Below, one piece after another: positions 26,022 through 35,220 of a stretch of DNA of 61,670 nucleotides. The position numbers and the translations under genes were made by a program. The notes under the pieces were generated by a model. That model was not told where the DNA came from. It ran no database searches and saw only the letters and a program-made list of their open reading frames with translations. Origin of the DNA: Bacteroidota bacterium (GTDB lineage Bacteria; Bacteroidota; Bacteroidia; Chitinophagales; Chitinophagaceae); contig JABDAZ010000014.1 in assembly GCA_013288945.1 (NCBI GenBank), forward strand, positions 1 to 61,670, given 5' to 3'. Each line of letters opens with the position of its first letter. Position 1 is the stretch's first letter.

Positions 26022-26585
26022 CTATTCCAGCCGTTTCAAAATCTCTTCGTCAATCTTTTTAAATAAATGAAATGGTTTATAAATCCGCCAGTTGTCAATT
26101 TGTTCGAGTTCAATATAGCGGTTTAGTTTCGCGCGTTTAAAATCATATTGCGTTTGCTCCGGCATATTAATGCACGCAATCCAACCATCATTATCCGTTA
26201 CTTCATCAAACCATTCTTCATAATAATCTTTATCGCCGCTGTGAAAATTCAGCACATTTTCTGCAATCAAAATATACTTTGTAATTCCGTTTTCAGAAAA
26301 TTTATCAATCACTTCACGCTTCAAAAACATAATATCATTTTCAATCGCGTCGTTCCATTCGCCAATCAATTCTATAATTGCATAATGTTCTTCATAATCT
26401 GCAATCAAAACTTTCAGGTACAAAGTTTTCGATCCAAAATCATCCCACTGCGGATGGATATAATAATTGTAAATCGTTAATGAAAATTCAAACTCAGAAT
26501 ATTCCCGCGCAAAAAAAGGCGAGCGCTCATCTTCCTCGCTTGTATATAAATGCCGCCAGTTGTAAAACGGTTCAATGTCATGCAT
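26022..26585 (-). CDS. Conserved-looking protein of unknown function
   Basis: Not recognised. A 187-residue soluble, acidic and aromatic-rich protein without signal peptide, membrane segment or obvious catalytic motif. Notable are many Tyr/Trp residues (EPFYNWRHLY, NYYIHPQWDDFGS, DGWIACINMPEQTQYDF) and a basic C terminus. The long open frame, good start context and codon use like the neighbours support a real gene. It is upstream of the pheA leader on the same strand, with the pheA promoter between them, so it is probably a separate unit. Confidence 0.75.
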   Translation of the reverse strand: MHDIEPFYNWRHLYTSEEDERSPFFAREYSEFEFSLTIYNYYIHPQWDDFGSKTLYLKVLIADYEEHYAIIELIGEWNDAIENDIMFLKREVIDKFSENGITKYILIAENVLNFHSGDKDYYEEWFDEVTDNDGWIACINMPEQTQYDFKRAKLNRYIELEQIDNWRIYKPFHLFKKIDEEILKRLE

Positions 26586-26720
26586 AATTCATAATCTCCA
26601 ACAGCAATATACTATTATCAAAAAAGGATTTCCAAATATAATTTATTGTGTTATTGTGAAAGTTAAAAAAGAGGGATTATTAATGTATTAAAAATAGTGT
26701 AGTTTTAATCTTGCGCCTTT

Positions 26721-27008
26721 ATGACAAAAAAACCTTTATTCCATATTTTATTTTATATAGCAGGTTTTATCCTTTTATTTATTTCAAATAGAATTGATCC
26801 AACAAGTCTTGCAGGGCCTGGGCTTGATTTAGTTTTTCTTTTATTTTTTGCAATTGTAATCTTGTCCCTTTTAATAAAAAATTTTATTTCTAAAAATATT
26901 ATTAGAAATAAAATTATCATTCTCATTATTCATGTAATTGGAATTTTAATTGTAAGCTGGATGTTATCTCAACCTACTGATAGAGGTAAAATGTTGCCAT
27001 TTATTTAG
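26721..27008 (+). CDS. Small membrane protein of unknown function
   Basis: A 95-residue protein made of about three hydrophobic helices (residues about 8-24, 35-55, 65-85) with Lys-rich loops (KNFISKNIIRNK). No family recognised. It is isolated between minus-strand genes. Composition is very AT-rich, so a chance frame cannot be fully excluded, but the helix pattern and start support it. Confidence 0.5.
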   Translation: MTKKPLFHILFYIAGFILLFISNRIDPTSLAGPGLDLVFLLFFAIVILSLLIKNFISKNIIRNKIIILIIHVIGILIVSWMLSQPTDRGKMLPFI

Positions 27009-27042
27009 ATACTCAATGTGTATTAAAAGTTTCTGCTCGCCG

Positions 27043-27066
27043 TTGTCGGTCGCCTGACCAACAACA
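27043..27066. other. Interrupted hairpin between convergent genes
   Basis: GTTG..GGTC pairs with GACC..CAAC around a 4-nt loop, with one 2-nt internal mismatch. It lies between the small membrane gene and murQ, followed by an A-rich stretch; a weak terminator for either side is possible. Confidence 0.35.
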
Positions 27067-27086
27067 AAATTTGATTGCAACTATAA

Positions 27087-27896
27087 TTACAAACTGTCTT
27101 CTGCTTTCTTCACACTCCCATATTTTAATAATAACGCTTTCGCTTTTTCATAATCATTAATACCGGTTTTTTCCATCAGCATATGCGTTCCGCGATCAAC
27201 CAGTTTACTATTGGTGAGTTGCATATTTACCATTCGGTTATCTTCCACTCTTCCAATTTGTATCATCACTGCTGTAGAAATCATATTCAATACTAATTTT
27301 TGCGCTGTGCCACTTTTCATTCGCGTGCTTCCGGTTACAAATTCCGGCCCAACAATTATTTCAATTGGATAATCCACTTCTGCCGACAATGGCGAATCAG
27401 GATTGCAGCTTATACTTCCCGTTGCTATTTTATTTTCTTTACATTTTTCAAGTGCACCAATTACATAAGGCGTTGTTCCGCTTGCTGCAATGCCAATCAC
27501 AACATCATTCTCATTAACAGCATAACTTTGTAAATCAAGCCAGCCCTGGGTTACATCATCTTCCGCATTTTCTATCGGTTTTTGAATCGCTTCTTTTCCA
27601 CCGGCAATTATTCCAATCACCAAACCGTAAGGCATGCCATAAGTCGGCGGAATTTCACTCGCATCCAAAATTCCAAGCCTTCCACTTGTGCCTGCGCCGA
27701 TGTAAAATAATCTTCCGCCAGCAATCATTTTATCGCTGATAACACTTACCAATTTTTCAATTTGCGGAATTATTTTTTCAATTGCCTGCGGAACTATTTT
27801 ATCTTCTTTATTAATATTCACCAGCAATTCATGCACACTCATTTTTTCGAGATTGCTATAATTACTTTCTTCTTCCGTTATTTTTTCGAAGCCCAT
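27087..27896 (-). CDS. murQ: N-acetylmuramic acid 6-phosphate etherase
   Basis: Cleaves the lactyl ether of MurNAc-6-phosphate to give GlcNAc-6-phosphate and lactate in peptidoglycan recycling. The SIS fold is shown by GGRLFYIGAGTSGRLGILDASEIPPTYG (in part GAGTSGRLGILDASE, residues about 68-82, with the catalytic Glu). Also present are IAASGTTPYVIGAL near 135 and TGSTRMKSGTAQKLVLN near 186. At 269 residues it is the compact Bacteroidota form. The next gene upstream is an amino-sugar kinase that could supply the phosphorylated substrate or use the product sugar. Confidence 0.95.
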   Translation of the reverse strand: MGFEKITEEESNYSNLEKMSVHELLVNINKEDKIVPQAIEKIIPQIEKLVSVISDKMIAGGRLFYIGAGTSGRLGILDASEIPPTYGMPYGLVIGIIAGGKEAIQKPIENAEDDVTQGWLDLQSYAVNENDVVIGIAASGTTPYVIGALEKCKENKIATGSISCNPDSPLSAEVDYPIEIIVGPEFVTGSTRMKSGTAQKLVLNMISTAVMIQIGRVEDNRMVNMQLTNSKLVDRGTHMLMEKTGINDYEKAKALLLKYGSVKKAEDSL

Positions 27897-27901
27897 ATTT
27901 T

Positions 27902-28047
27902 AATTTGAAAATGTGAAAATTTCTCAATGGCTCAATTGAATTGTTATTCAATTTATAATCGCCACATGCTTTAAAAATTTTTATTAATACCTCAAAATAT
28001 CGCCTGCATTTTTCATTGAGCAATTGAGCCATTGTTCAATTTGCTAA
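27902..28047. repeat. Inverted octad arms between murQ and the kinase gene
   Basis: Left arm 27902-27941 has five 8-nt units (AATTTGAA, AATGTGAA, AATTTCTC, AATGGCTC, AATTGAAT). Right arm 28015-28047 has four units of opposite polarity (ATTGAGCA, ATTGAGCC, ATTGTTCA, ATTTGCTA). A perfect 14-bp inverted pair is included (CAATGGCTCAATTG at 27925-27938, its complement at 28021-28034). Confidence 0.6.
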
Positions 28048-28048
28048 T

Positions 28049-28891
28049 TCATTTTTCCTTATGAAATTTAATCAACCCGTCCATCGGTTTCTTTAAAATA
28101 TTTCCCAATTCAAATTCATAACTGTGGCATAAATCTTTTATTACATCACGAAAACCATAAGCAACTGCGCCAGCAAAATGTAAGGGAAATTTCCAGCTTT
28201 CATTGTACTTGCATAAATGCATAAAGAAAAAATCATTCAACCCGTCTTCCAAAATATTTTCAATCATATAATGCCCGCGGTTCTCTGCCAAAAAAATAGT
28301 GAACGATGCGAGATAGCGATTGGGCAAAGGTTTCTTGTAAATGTTGTCTAAAATTTCTGCGCGGTTGGTGTTGTATTTAATATCAAATTTATAACGCAGA
28401 TCGCCGTCGAAAGTATCATATAAATAATATTGCAACGCCTTTTTTCCAAGATAAGCTCCGCTGCCTTCATCGCCCAAAACATAACCAAGTCCTGGACGGT
28501 TTGTTACAATTTTTTTTCCATTAAAATAACAGGAGTTTGATCCCGTTCCTAAAATACTTGCAATGCCTTTTTCGCTGCCACACAGTGCCAGCGCGGCTCC
28601 TGTCATATCATGATCAACAAAAATTTTTGCTGTTGAAAAAACTTTATTAATGGCTTTCTTAACCAATTTTTTATTTTCTATTGTAATGCAACCGGTTCCA
28701 TAATAATAAATTTCATCTGGCTGAACGTTTTTTAATCCCGGCAATAATTCTTTTATTAATAAATCCTGTATTTGTTTTTCATTTAAAAAATACGGGCTTA
28801 TTCCTTGTGTGTTGATTAATTTTTTTTTGTCATTTTCAAGCATGCACCATTCACATTTTGTCGCTCCGCTGTCTGCTATTAAAATATTCAT
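28049..28891 (-). CDS. BadF/BadG-family N-acetylhexosamine kinase
   Basis: Actin-fold sugar kinase of the eukaryotic-type N-acetylglucosamine kinase family. Phosphate-1 loop DSGATKCEWCML (residues 7-18), YYYGTGC near 63, phosphate-2 region DHDMTGAALALCG near 98, adenosine loop ILGTGSNSCYF near 117-127, and GYVLGDEGSGAYLG near 140. The 280-residue length is family-typical. Next to murQ, it probably phosphorylates GlcNAc or MurNAc released from the wall. No anhydro-MurNAc kinase (AnmK) is present in the window. Confidence 0.9.
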   Translation of the reverse strand: MNILIADSGATKCEWCMLENDKKKLINTQGISPYFLNEKQIQDLLIKELLPGLKNVQPDEIYYYGTGCITIENKKLVKKAINKVFSTAKIFVDHDMTGAALALCGSEKGIASILGTGSNSCYFNGKKIVTNRPGLGYVLGDEGSGAYLGKKALQYYLYDTFDGDLRYKFDIKYNTNRAEILDNIYKKPLPNRYLASFTIFLAENRGHYMIENILEDGLNDFFFMHLCKYNESWKFPLHFAGAVAYGFRDVIKDLCHSYEFELGNILKKPMDGLIKFHKEK

Positions 28892-29028
28892 TCTTCTTAT
28901 TTAAAATTATTAATGCAAAAATATTTTGGTGAAGTTAAAATGCAAAGCTGATAATCAATAACGAAATCTCTTTATAAACCGTTGAAAGCATTTGCGTAAT
29001 TTGCGTGCTATATTGAAAAAGGACATTA

Positions 29029-30615
29029 ATGAAAAAATTACAGATTTGGGTACCGCTGTTGTTTGCGCTGGTTATGGTTTTCGGAATGTTGATCGGTTAC
29101 AGGCTGAGTGGAAATTTTAGTACAAAAGGTTTTTTTAAAACCCGCAAACAGGCGCCGGTACAGGAAGTTATTGATTTGGTAAAACAAAAATATGTTGACA
29201 GCGTGAGCATGGATACACTTGGCACAAATGCCATACAGGGAATGCTTGCGCATCTTGACCCACATTCTATATTTATTCCCGCTGTTGATTTAAGTGATAT
29301 TAATGAAGATTTACAGGGAAATTTTGAAGGCATCGGCGTGGAGTTTCAAATTTTTGATGATACGGTAAATGTTGTTAATGTGCTTGCAAATGGCCCGAGT
29401 GAAAAAGCTGGTTTGCAAATTGGCGATAAGTTTATTAAAGTAAATGATTCCGTTGTGGCAGGCAATGGTATTGATGCAGAACGTATAAAAAAATTATTGC
29501 GCGGGCCAGGTTCAAGCGAAGTTGCGTTGACATTAATGCGTGAGAAACAATTGAAAAAAATTAATATTTTACGGGGAACAATTCCATCGCCGTCAGTTGA
29601 TGTTTCTTATATGATTAATAAAGAAACCGGCTATCTTCATCTCAATCGTTTTTCGGAAACTACGCATGGAGAATTTGCACAAGCTGTAATGAAATTGCAA
29701 CAGGAAGGTTTGCAAAAAATGATTCTTGATTTGCGCGGAAACGGCGGCGGCGTGTTGCAGGAAGCCGTCGCAGTTGCTGATGATTTTTTGGACCAGGATA
29801 AATTAATTGTTTATACGCAAGGAATCAATTCTCCTAAAGTTGAGTACCGGTGCAGAATTGATGGCTTGTTTGAAAAAGGGCAACTTATAGTTTTGGTTGA
29901 TGAAGGCACAGCTTCTGCAAGTGAAATTTTAGTTGGCGCGTTGCAAGATTGGGATCGCGCAACAATTATTGGAAGAAGGACTTTTGGAAAAGGTTTGGTG
30001 CAGGAACAATATCAATTGAGTGATGGATCTGCATTGCGATTAACCGTTGCAAGATATTATACACCGCTCGGAAGAAGCATTCAAAAACCATATAATAAAG
30101 ACGATCATGATGCATACAATGATGAAGTGATGACGCGTTTTCACAATGGAGAAATGTTGCACGGCGATACAACAAGCAAACATTTGGGAAAACAATACAA
30201 AACAAAAGCCGGACACATTGTATACGGCGGCGGCGGAATAACGCCGGATATTTTTATGGCTTTCGATACGAGCCGCATTAATAGAAATGTAACGGCGTTA
30301 TATGTAAATAATACACTCACGCGTTTTTTATATACGTATTATATTCAAAATTTAAAGGAGTTTAGCAAATACAAAACGCCCGAGGCATTCAATGCAAATT
30401 TTCATGATGAAGAAAAAGTTTGGAACAGTTTGGTGAGCTATGCTGCAAAAGATACCATTACAATAAAAAATATTTCGCCGCAGGATAAACAAATTTTATT
30501 GCTACGTGTAAAAGCCTTGCTGGCGCGCCAAATCTGGCGCCTCGAAGGTTATTATGAAGTGATGAACAATAATGATATCGTTATAAAAAAAGCATTGGAA
30601 CTTACAAACAAATAA
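29029..30615 (+). CDS. Carboxyl-terminal processing protease (S41, CtpA/Prc)
   Basis: Periplasmic serine protease. One N-terminal membrane anchor (residues about 6-26). A PDZ domain near 95-180 (GIGVEFQIFDD, NGPSEKAGLQIGD), then the protease core. The nucleophile Ser lies in GTASASEILVGAL near 295 and the catalytic Lys in RRTFGKGLVQ near 322. The C-terminal tail of about 130 residues is as in other Bacteroidota CtpA. A terminator follows at 30757. Confidence 0.95.
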   Translation: MKKLQIWVPLLFALVMVFGMLIGYRLSGNFSTKGFFKTRKQAPVQEVIDLVKQKYVDSVSMDTLGTNAIQGMLAHLDPHSIFIPAVDLSDINEDLQGNFEGIGVEFQIFDDTVNVVNVLANGPSEKAGLQIGDKFIKVNDSVVAGNGIDAERIKKLLRGPGSSEVALTLMREKQLKKINILRGTIPSPSVDVSYMINKETGYLHLNRFSETTHGEFAQAVMKLQQEGLQKMILDLRGNGGGVLQEAVAVADDFLDQDKLIVYTQGINSPKVEYRCRIDGLFEKGQLIVLVDEGTASASEILVGALQDWDRATIIGRRTFGKGLVQEQYQLSDGSALRLTVARYYTPLGRSIQKPYNKDDHDAYNDEVMTRFHNGEMLHGDTTSKHLGKQYKTKAGHIVYGGGGITPDIFMAFDTSRINRNVTALYVNNTLTRFLYTYYIQNLKEFSKYKTPEAFNANFHDEEKVWNSLVSYAAKDTITIKNISPQDKQILLLRVKALLARQIWRLEGYYEVMNNNDIVIKKALELTNK

Positions 30616-30712
30616 TTTGTATTTTGTTTGATTTAAGTTTTGATGGATTTCGCTACAGATTGTTTTTAGCGAAGCAAAAAATAATTTACAACAGCCTAAA
30701 ATTTATTAATAA

Positions 30713-30817
30713 AATCCAACAATCCCAACATCCAAAAAATCCAAATCAAGACAAAAAAAAGCACCTTTTTCAAGATGCTTTTCATTATCAATTATTAATT
30801 ATTAACTATTAATATCA
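30713..30817. repeat. Heptad-type tracts flanking the ctpA terminator
   Basis: ATCC-containing units (AATCCAA, CAATCCC, AACATCC) at about 30713-30750, and AT-only units (ATTATCA, ATTATTA, ACTATTA) at 30783-30815, both in 7-nt register. Confidence 0.45.
30757..30784 (+). terminator. Terminator of the ctpA-type protease gene
   Basis: AAAAGCA (30757-30763) pairs with TGCTTTT (30776-30782), plus an inner CTT/AAG, with one mismatch and a 4-nt loop. Confidence 0.65.
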
Positions 30818-30818
30818 A

Positions 30819-31208
30819 TTACAAACTCTTATCAAGCAATTCTTTTTTCTCAATGCGATAAGAAGTTATTAATCCCAATCCGCCGCCAATGGCGATTAAT
30901 GCGAAATAAATAGGAACGTTTGCGCCGGTGTTGTGATCAAAATCTTTGGCAATATTTTCATGGGCAACTTTATACAGAACAAAATTGTCAAGCAGGTAAG
31001 CAAAAAATAATCCTAATCCCGAACCAACTAATAATAATCCCCATTTCAAATTTCTGTAAGGTGTAGGCCTGTTGCTGAATTCGCGCGGGTTCATTCCTTT
31101 TTCTATCATCGCCAGGTTTTGGCGCGTTCTTAAATATACTATTCCAAATACCATTGCGAAACCGCCGGCAAACATGACAATTGGTATTAAAATTTCTTCG
31201 TTCTGCAT
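30819..31208 (-). CDS. DUF6249-like small membrane protein
   Basis: A 129-residue protein with three hydrophobic segments (residues about 6-25, 54-74, 98-115). The basic stretch ARTRQNLAMIEKGMNP-type (seen as RTRQNLAMIEKGMNPREF) after the first helix is typical of the DUF6249 group. Function unknown. It is divergent from the ECF sigma gene by 266 bases; proteins of this type are often encoded beside ECF sigma factors in Bacteroidota. Confidence 0.7.
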   Translation of the reverse strand: MQNEEILIPIVMFAGGFAMVFGIVYLRTRQNLAMIEKGMNPREFSNRPTPYRNLKWGLLLVGSGLGLFFAYLLDNFVLYKVAHENIAKDFDHNTGANVPIYFALIAIGGGLGLITSYRIEKKELLDKSL

Positions 31209-31474
31209 GATTTTAATTTTTATTATTAATGATTTTTTTCTTGTTTCTAAATCAGACTACTGAATTTTATCCCGGGTTACATCTTTTTAAAAATATTTTC
31301 AAATTTTTAAAAAAGATTTTTCAGCGCCTGTTCAAAACTAAGACTCATAATGATTCTGCGAGGTTACACAAATTTCAATTTCTTTCTGAAACATATACTT
31401 ATTAATAAAAGCCTTTTAATAAAAAATGTACCTTACCTGTAACCTGAACATTTAAGTTGTAGTCTTATATTGAA

Positions 31475-32062
31475 ATGCACACCGCGCCAACGGATACCGA
31501 AATTATCAGCAGGGTTCTGAAAGGAGAACAACAAATGTACGCGCACATTGTGGAGCGCTATCAAACGTATGTGTTCACGCTTGTGCTGCGTATGGTTGAA
31601 AGCCGCGAAGATGCTGAAGAAGTTGCGCAGGATATTTTTGTAAAAGCATATCGTTCCCTCGCAGATTTTCGTGGCGAATCAAAATTCAGTACGTGGTTGT
31701 ATACAATTGTGCGCACGAGTTGTATTACTTTTTTAAGAAAGAAAAAGTTACAAACCACTTCAATTGATAATGAAAAAATAAGTTTTCAAATTAAAAACCA
31801 TGAATCATCTTTCAGAGCAAATTTGGTTGAACAAAAATCGAAACAGGCAATGGTGAATGAAGCGATAAAAATGCTGAGCAATGATGATGCAGAAATTATT
31901 ACACTGTTTTATAAAGCTGAACAATCGCTGGATGAAATGGGAAAAATATTAGGGCTTGAACCGAATAACGTAAAAGTAAAATTGCACCGCGCGCGGCAAC
32001 GCTTGAAAGAAAAAATGGAAAAATATTTCAGCCATGAAGTACGTGAATTACAAAACGATTAA
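31475..32062 (+). CDS. ECF RNA polymerase sigma factor
   Basis: Sigma-70 family, extracytoplasmic-function group. Region 2 (about residues 20-90) includes VFTLVLRMVESREDAEEVAQDIFVKAY (in part EDAEEVAQDIFVKAY) and FSTWLYTIVRTSCITFLRKKK. Region 4 (about 130-185) has AEQSLDEMGKILGLEPNNVKVKLHRARQRLKEKM (in part LEPNNVKVKLHRARQRL) as the DNA-binding helix-turn-helix. Length 195 is normal. The anti-sigma-like gene follows, so the pair likely autoregulates. Confidence 0.95.
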   Translation: MHTAPTDTEIISRVLKGEQQMYAHIVERYQTYVFTLVLRMVESREDAEEVAQDIFVKAYRSLADFRGESKFSTWLYTIVRTSCITFLRKKKLQTTSIDNEKISFQIKNHESSFRANLVEQKSKQAMVNEAIKMLSNDDAEIITLFYKAEQSLDEMGKILGLEPNNVKVKLHRARQRLKEKMEKYFSHEVRELQND

Positions 32063-32132
32063 TAAATTAAAGGATGGTATAAATAATTCGCCGGAACTTT
32101 ATATTAATAAAATACAAACAGAAGGAGTTTAT

Positions 32133-32651
32133 ATGAATGAGCAATTGAATGAAGAACGTTTGTGGAATTTTATCGATGGAACAATTGATGCATCTGAAAA
32201 ATCTGCCATTGAACAATTGATTGCAACCAACCTTGAATGGAAAAATAAATACCATGAATTGCTTGAAGTAAACCAACTCATGAGTAGTTCGGAACTGGAA
32301 TCTCCATCCATGCGTTTTACAAAAAATGTAATGGAAGATATTGCGAAATATCATGTTGCGCCGGCAACACGTTCTTACATTAATAAAAATATTGTTGGCG
32401 GAATTGGTGGTTTTTTTATTGTGATGATTCTTGGATTTTTAATTTATGGATTTTCACAAATTACCTGGACAAATATAAGTTCTGAAAGTATTCTTCCTGC
32501 ACTAAACATTTCTAAAAAATTCGATTTTAGTAAATTTTATAATCCAACGTATGTAAGCATTTTTATTATGATTAATGTTGTTTTAGGATTAATGTTGCTT
32601 GATATGGTTTTAGAAAAAAAGAAAGAAAAATTTAAACAAAAAGAATTTTAA
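32133..32651 (+). CDS. Putative anti-sigma factor, single-pass membrane protein
   Basis: A 173-residue protein. The ATG at 32133 is chosen because a strong Shine-Dalgarno (AGAAGGAG) lies about 7 bases upstream, rare in this phylum; a frame from 32034 would overlap the sigma gene. The N-terminal cytoplasmic part (residues about 1-85, NEERLWNFIDGTIDASEKSAIEQL) resembles anti-sigma zinc-finger-like domains but lacks the HxxxCxxC zinc motif. Hydrophobic segments lie near 90-112 and 143-163. Its role is inferred from position. Confidence 0.78.
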   Translation: MNEQLNEERLWNFIDGTIDASEKSAIEQLIATNLEWKNKYHELLEVNQLMSSSELESPSMRFTKNVMEDIAKYHVAPATRSYINKNIVGGIGGFFIVMILGFLIYGFSQITWTNISSESILPALNISKKFDFSKFYNPTYVSIFIMINVVLGLMLLDMVLEKKKEKFKQKEF

Positions 32652-32670
32652 TTTTTATAAATATTAATAA

Positions 32671-32700
32671 AAAGCCTCTCGGATTATTGAGAGGCTTTTT
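32671..32700. terminator. Bidirectional terminator between the sigma operon and tex
   Basis: A perfect 10-bp stem (AAAGCCTCTC at 32671-32680 with GAGAGGCTTT at 32689-32698) is flanked by A and T runs. It serves both convergent genes, 20 bases from each stop. Confidence 0.9.
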
Positions 32701-32717
32701 ATTAATGTACAATTATA

Positions 32718-34997
32718 TTAATCATTAAATTTTTTCCTAAGTTCTGAAAGCTTTGCCTGGAAAGGATTTGCAGGCTCCGGTTTTTTATTAATAATTTTCT
32801 TATCATTATTTAAAACCGGTTTTTGTTTATTACTTATGCCTTGTTCCCTGTCTCTCGAACCTTTACTTTGATCTTTCATTGACAAAGAAATTCTTTTTCG
32901 CGCCACATCAATTTCCATCACAGTTACCGTTACATGTTGCTGCAATTTTACTACTTCATTTGGATCAGAAATAAACGTGTTGCTCAATTGAGAAATATGG
33001 ATTAATCCATCTTGCTTCACGCCAATATCTACAAACACACCAAAGTTTGTAATGTTGGTAATAATGCCCGGAACAACCATTCCCTGTTTCACATCTTCCA
33101 TCGATTTTATTGTTTCATCAAAACGAAACTCTTCAATCTGATTTCTTGGATCGCGGCCTGGTTTTTCCAGCTCTTTTAAAATATCATTAATGGTAAATTC
33201 ACCGACAGTTTCTGTAACGTATTTCTTTTTATCGACCTGTTTTCTCAACTCATTTTTTTGAATGAGTTCATTAATAGAACATGATAAATCTTTTGCCATC
33301 GACTCAACAACAAAATAACTTTCCGGGTGAACAGCGCTATTGTCAAGCGGGTTTGATGCATTGCGGATTCTTAAAAAACCTGCGCATTGTTCAAAAGTTT
33401 TTGGGCCCATCAAACTTACTTTTTTCAATTCATCACGCGTTTTAAATGCGCCATTTTTCAAACGGTATTCAACAACATTTTTTGCAAGCGTTGCACTCAA
33501 TCCGGAAACGTACATTAATAAATTTTTACTTGCAGTATTCAAATCAACACCAACATAGTTCACACAACTTTCTACAATTCTATCCAATTCCTCTTTTAAT
33601 TTATTTTGGTTAACATCATGCTGATATTGCCCAACACCAATCGACTTCGCATCAATCTTTACCAATTCACTTAACGGATCAAGCAAACGCCTGCCAATAC
33701 TCACTGCACCACGAACCGTAATATCCTGATCAGGAAATTCTTCACGCGCAACTTCTGATGCAGAATAAATTGACGCGCCACTTTCATTCACCATAAAAAT
33801 GCTGATTGGTTTTCCAAAATCAATACTGCGTATTAATTGTTCTGTTTCGCGTCCGGCAGTTCCGTTGCCAATTCCAATCGCTTCAATATTATATTGGTTG
33901 ACTAAATATTTTAACTCATGAATACTTTTTTCTGTTTCATTTTGCGGGCCGTGCGGATATATATTTGAGTTATGCAAAAAATTTCCCTGCTCATCCAAAC
34001 AAACAACTTTGCAACCTGTACGAAACCCTGGATCAAGCGCCAGCACACGTTTTGAGCCAAGTGGAGACGCTAATAGTAATTGCCGTAAATTCTCTGCAAA
34101 TACTTTTATCGCTTCTTCGTCAGCTTTGTTTTTACTTATTAATCTGAATTCATTTTCGATTGACGATTTTAATAATCGTTCAAAACTATCTTCAATTGCC
34201 AACTTCATTTGCGAAGGATTTGCATTTGAATTTTTTATAAAAATTCTTTCCAATTCATCAACAGCAATTTGCTTTTCAATATGAATATCCATTAATAAAT
34301 AACCTTCTTTTTCTCCTCTACGAATTGCCAAAATTCTATGAGAAGGGCTTTTGCTTAATGCTTCGCTGAATTCAAAATAATCACGATACTTTTGCGCTTC
34401 TTCTTCGTCTTTTTTACTTGCAATTACTTTTGAAGTTAGCATTGCACTTTCTGTAAACAACTGGCGTATTTTATTTCTTGCCTGTTCATTTTCCGTAATC
34501 CATTCTGCAATAATATCGCGCGCGCCTTGCAATGCTTCATTACTATCTTTTACATTTTCATTAATAAATTTTGCAGCTTCTTCTTCAGCATTTGCATTGG
34601 TTTGATCAAAAATTATTTTTGCCAATGGTTCAAGCCCTTTCTCAATTGCAGTGGTGGCGCGGGTTTTGCGCTTTGGTTTATAAGGCAAATAAATGTCTTC
34701 TAAAATAGTTGCATCATAACAATCTTCAATTCTTGCTTTTAATTCGGGCGATAATTTTCCCAAACCTTCTATTGTTTTTAAAATCGTTTCTTTTCTTTTT
34801 TCTAATTCATTAAAATATTTTATTTCTTCCACCACATTATTAATAACCACTTCATCCAAATTTCCAGTTGCTTCTTTTCTGTAGCGCGCCATAAAAGGAA
34901 TAGTTGCGTCTTCATCGTGCAATTGATAAATACTATTGATTTGTTTGACAGATAAATTTAATTTTTCGGCAGTATGCTGTATATATTTAGTTTCCAT
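32718..34997 (-). CDS. tex: Transcription accessory protein Tex
   Basis: Conserved RNA/nucleic-acid-binding protein (Spt6 relative). In order: Tex N-terminal helical domain, YqgF/RNase H-like domain with LALDPGFRTGCKVVCLD (near 340), helix-hairpin-helix segment with NTASKNLLMYVSGL and EYRLKNGAFKTRDELKKV (near 500-540, quoted in parts), and a C-terminal S1 domain (GMVVPGIITNITNFGVFVDI near 650, DGLIHISQLS). The tail is Lys-rich. The 759-residue length is normal. It is monocistronic. Confidence 0.97.
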   Translation of the reverse strand: METKYIQHTAEKLNLSVKQINSIYQLHDEDATIPFMARYRKEATGNLDEVVINNVVEEIKYFNELEKRKETILKTIEGLGKLSPELKARIEDCYDATILEDIYLPYKPKRKTRATTAIEKGLEPLAKIIFDQTNANAEEEAAKFINENVKDSNEALQGARDIIAEWITENEQARNKIRQLFTESAMLTSKVIASKKDEEEAQKYRDYFEFSEALSKSPSHRILAIRRGEKEGYLLMDIHIEKQIAVDELERIFIKNSNANPSQMKLAIEDSFERLLKSSIENEFRLISKNKADEEAIKVFAENLRQLLLASPLGSKRVLALDPGFRTGCKVVCLDEQGNFLHNSNIYPHGPQNETEKSIHELKYLVNQYNIEAIGIGNGTAGRETEQLIRSIDFGKPISIFMVNESGASIYSASEVAREEFPDQDITVRGAVSIGRRLLDPLSELVKIDAKSIGVGQYQHDVNQNKLKEELDRIVESCVNYVGVDLNTASKNLLMYVSGLSATLAKNVVEYRLKNGAFKTRDELKKVSLMGPKTFEQCAGFLRIRNASNPLDNSAVHPESYFVVESMAKDLSCSINELIQKNELRKQVDKKKYVTETVGEFTINDILKELEKPGRDPRNQIEEFRFDETIKSMEDVKQGMVVPGIITNITNFGVFVDIGVKQDGLIHISQLSNTFISDPNEVVKLQQHVTVTVMEIDVARKRISLSMKDQSKGSRDREQGISNKQKPVLNNDKKIINKKPEPANPFQAKLSELRKKFND

Positions 34998-35033
34998 ATT
35001 TTTTCTTTGAGGGATGCAAATGTAGGGAAAGAA

Positions 35034-35187
35034 AGTTGACGGTTGACGGATGAAAGTGGACAGACTAATTAGTTCATAGCTGATGGTTCATTGTTAATAG
35101 TTGTGATAATAAATATTCAGCATTATTAATTATCAATTATTAATTCTTAATTCTTAATTAAAACGCTCAACTGTCAACTGCGAACTA
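35034..35187. repeat. Inverted heptad arms at the tex / cystathionine synthase gap
   Basis: Left tract 35034-35103 has about ten 7-nt units (AGTTGAC, GGTTGAC, GGATGAA, AGTGGAC, drifting to ATAGTTG). AT-rich units follow (ATTAATT, ATCAATT, CTTAATT at about 35124-35160). The right arm 35167-35187 reads TCAACTG, TCAACTG, CGAACTA, complementary to the first units. The right arm abuts the -7 box of the next gene's promoter. Confidence 0.6.
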
Positions 35188-35194
35188 CTTCTCG

Positions 35195-35202
35195 TACCTT
35201 TG
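35195..35202 (+). promoter_or_regulatory. Candidate -7 box for the cystathionine synthase gene
   Basis: TACCTTTG matches TAnnTTTG, 19 bases before the ATG at 35221. No TTG at the proper distance is obvious because the heptad arm occupies that place. Confidence 0.45.
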
Positions 35203-35220
35203 CAACTGAATAAAAAAATC

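Noticed and set aside
35167..35202. Riboswitch or SAM-type leader before the cystathionine synthase gene
   Set aside because: The region is occupied by heptad units and the leader after the -7 box is only about 10 bases, too short for a known aptamer.
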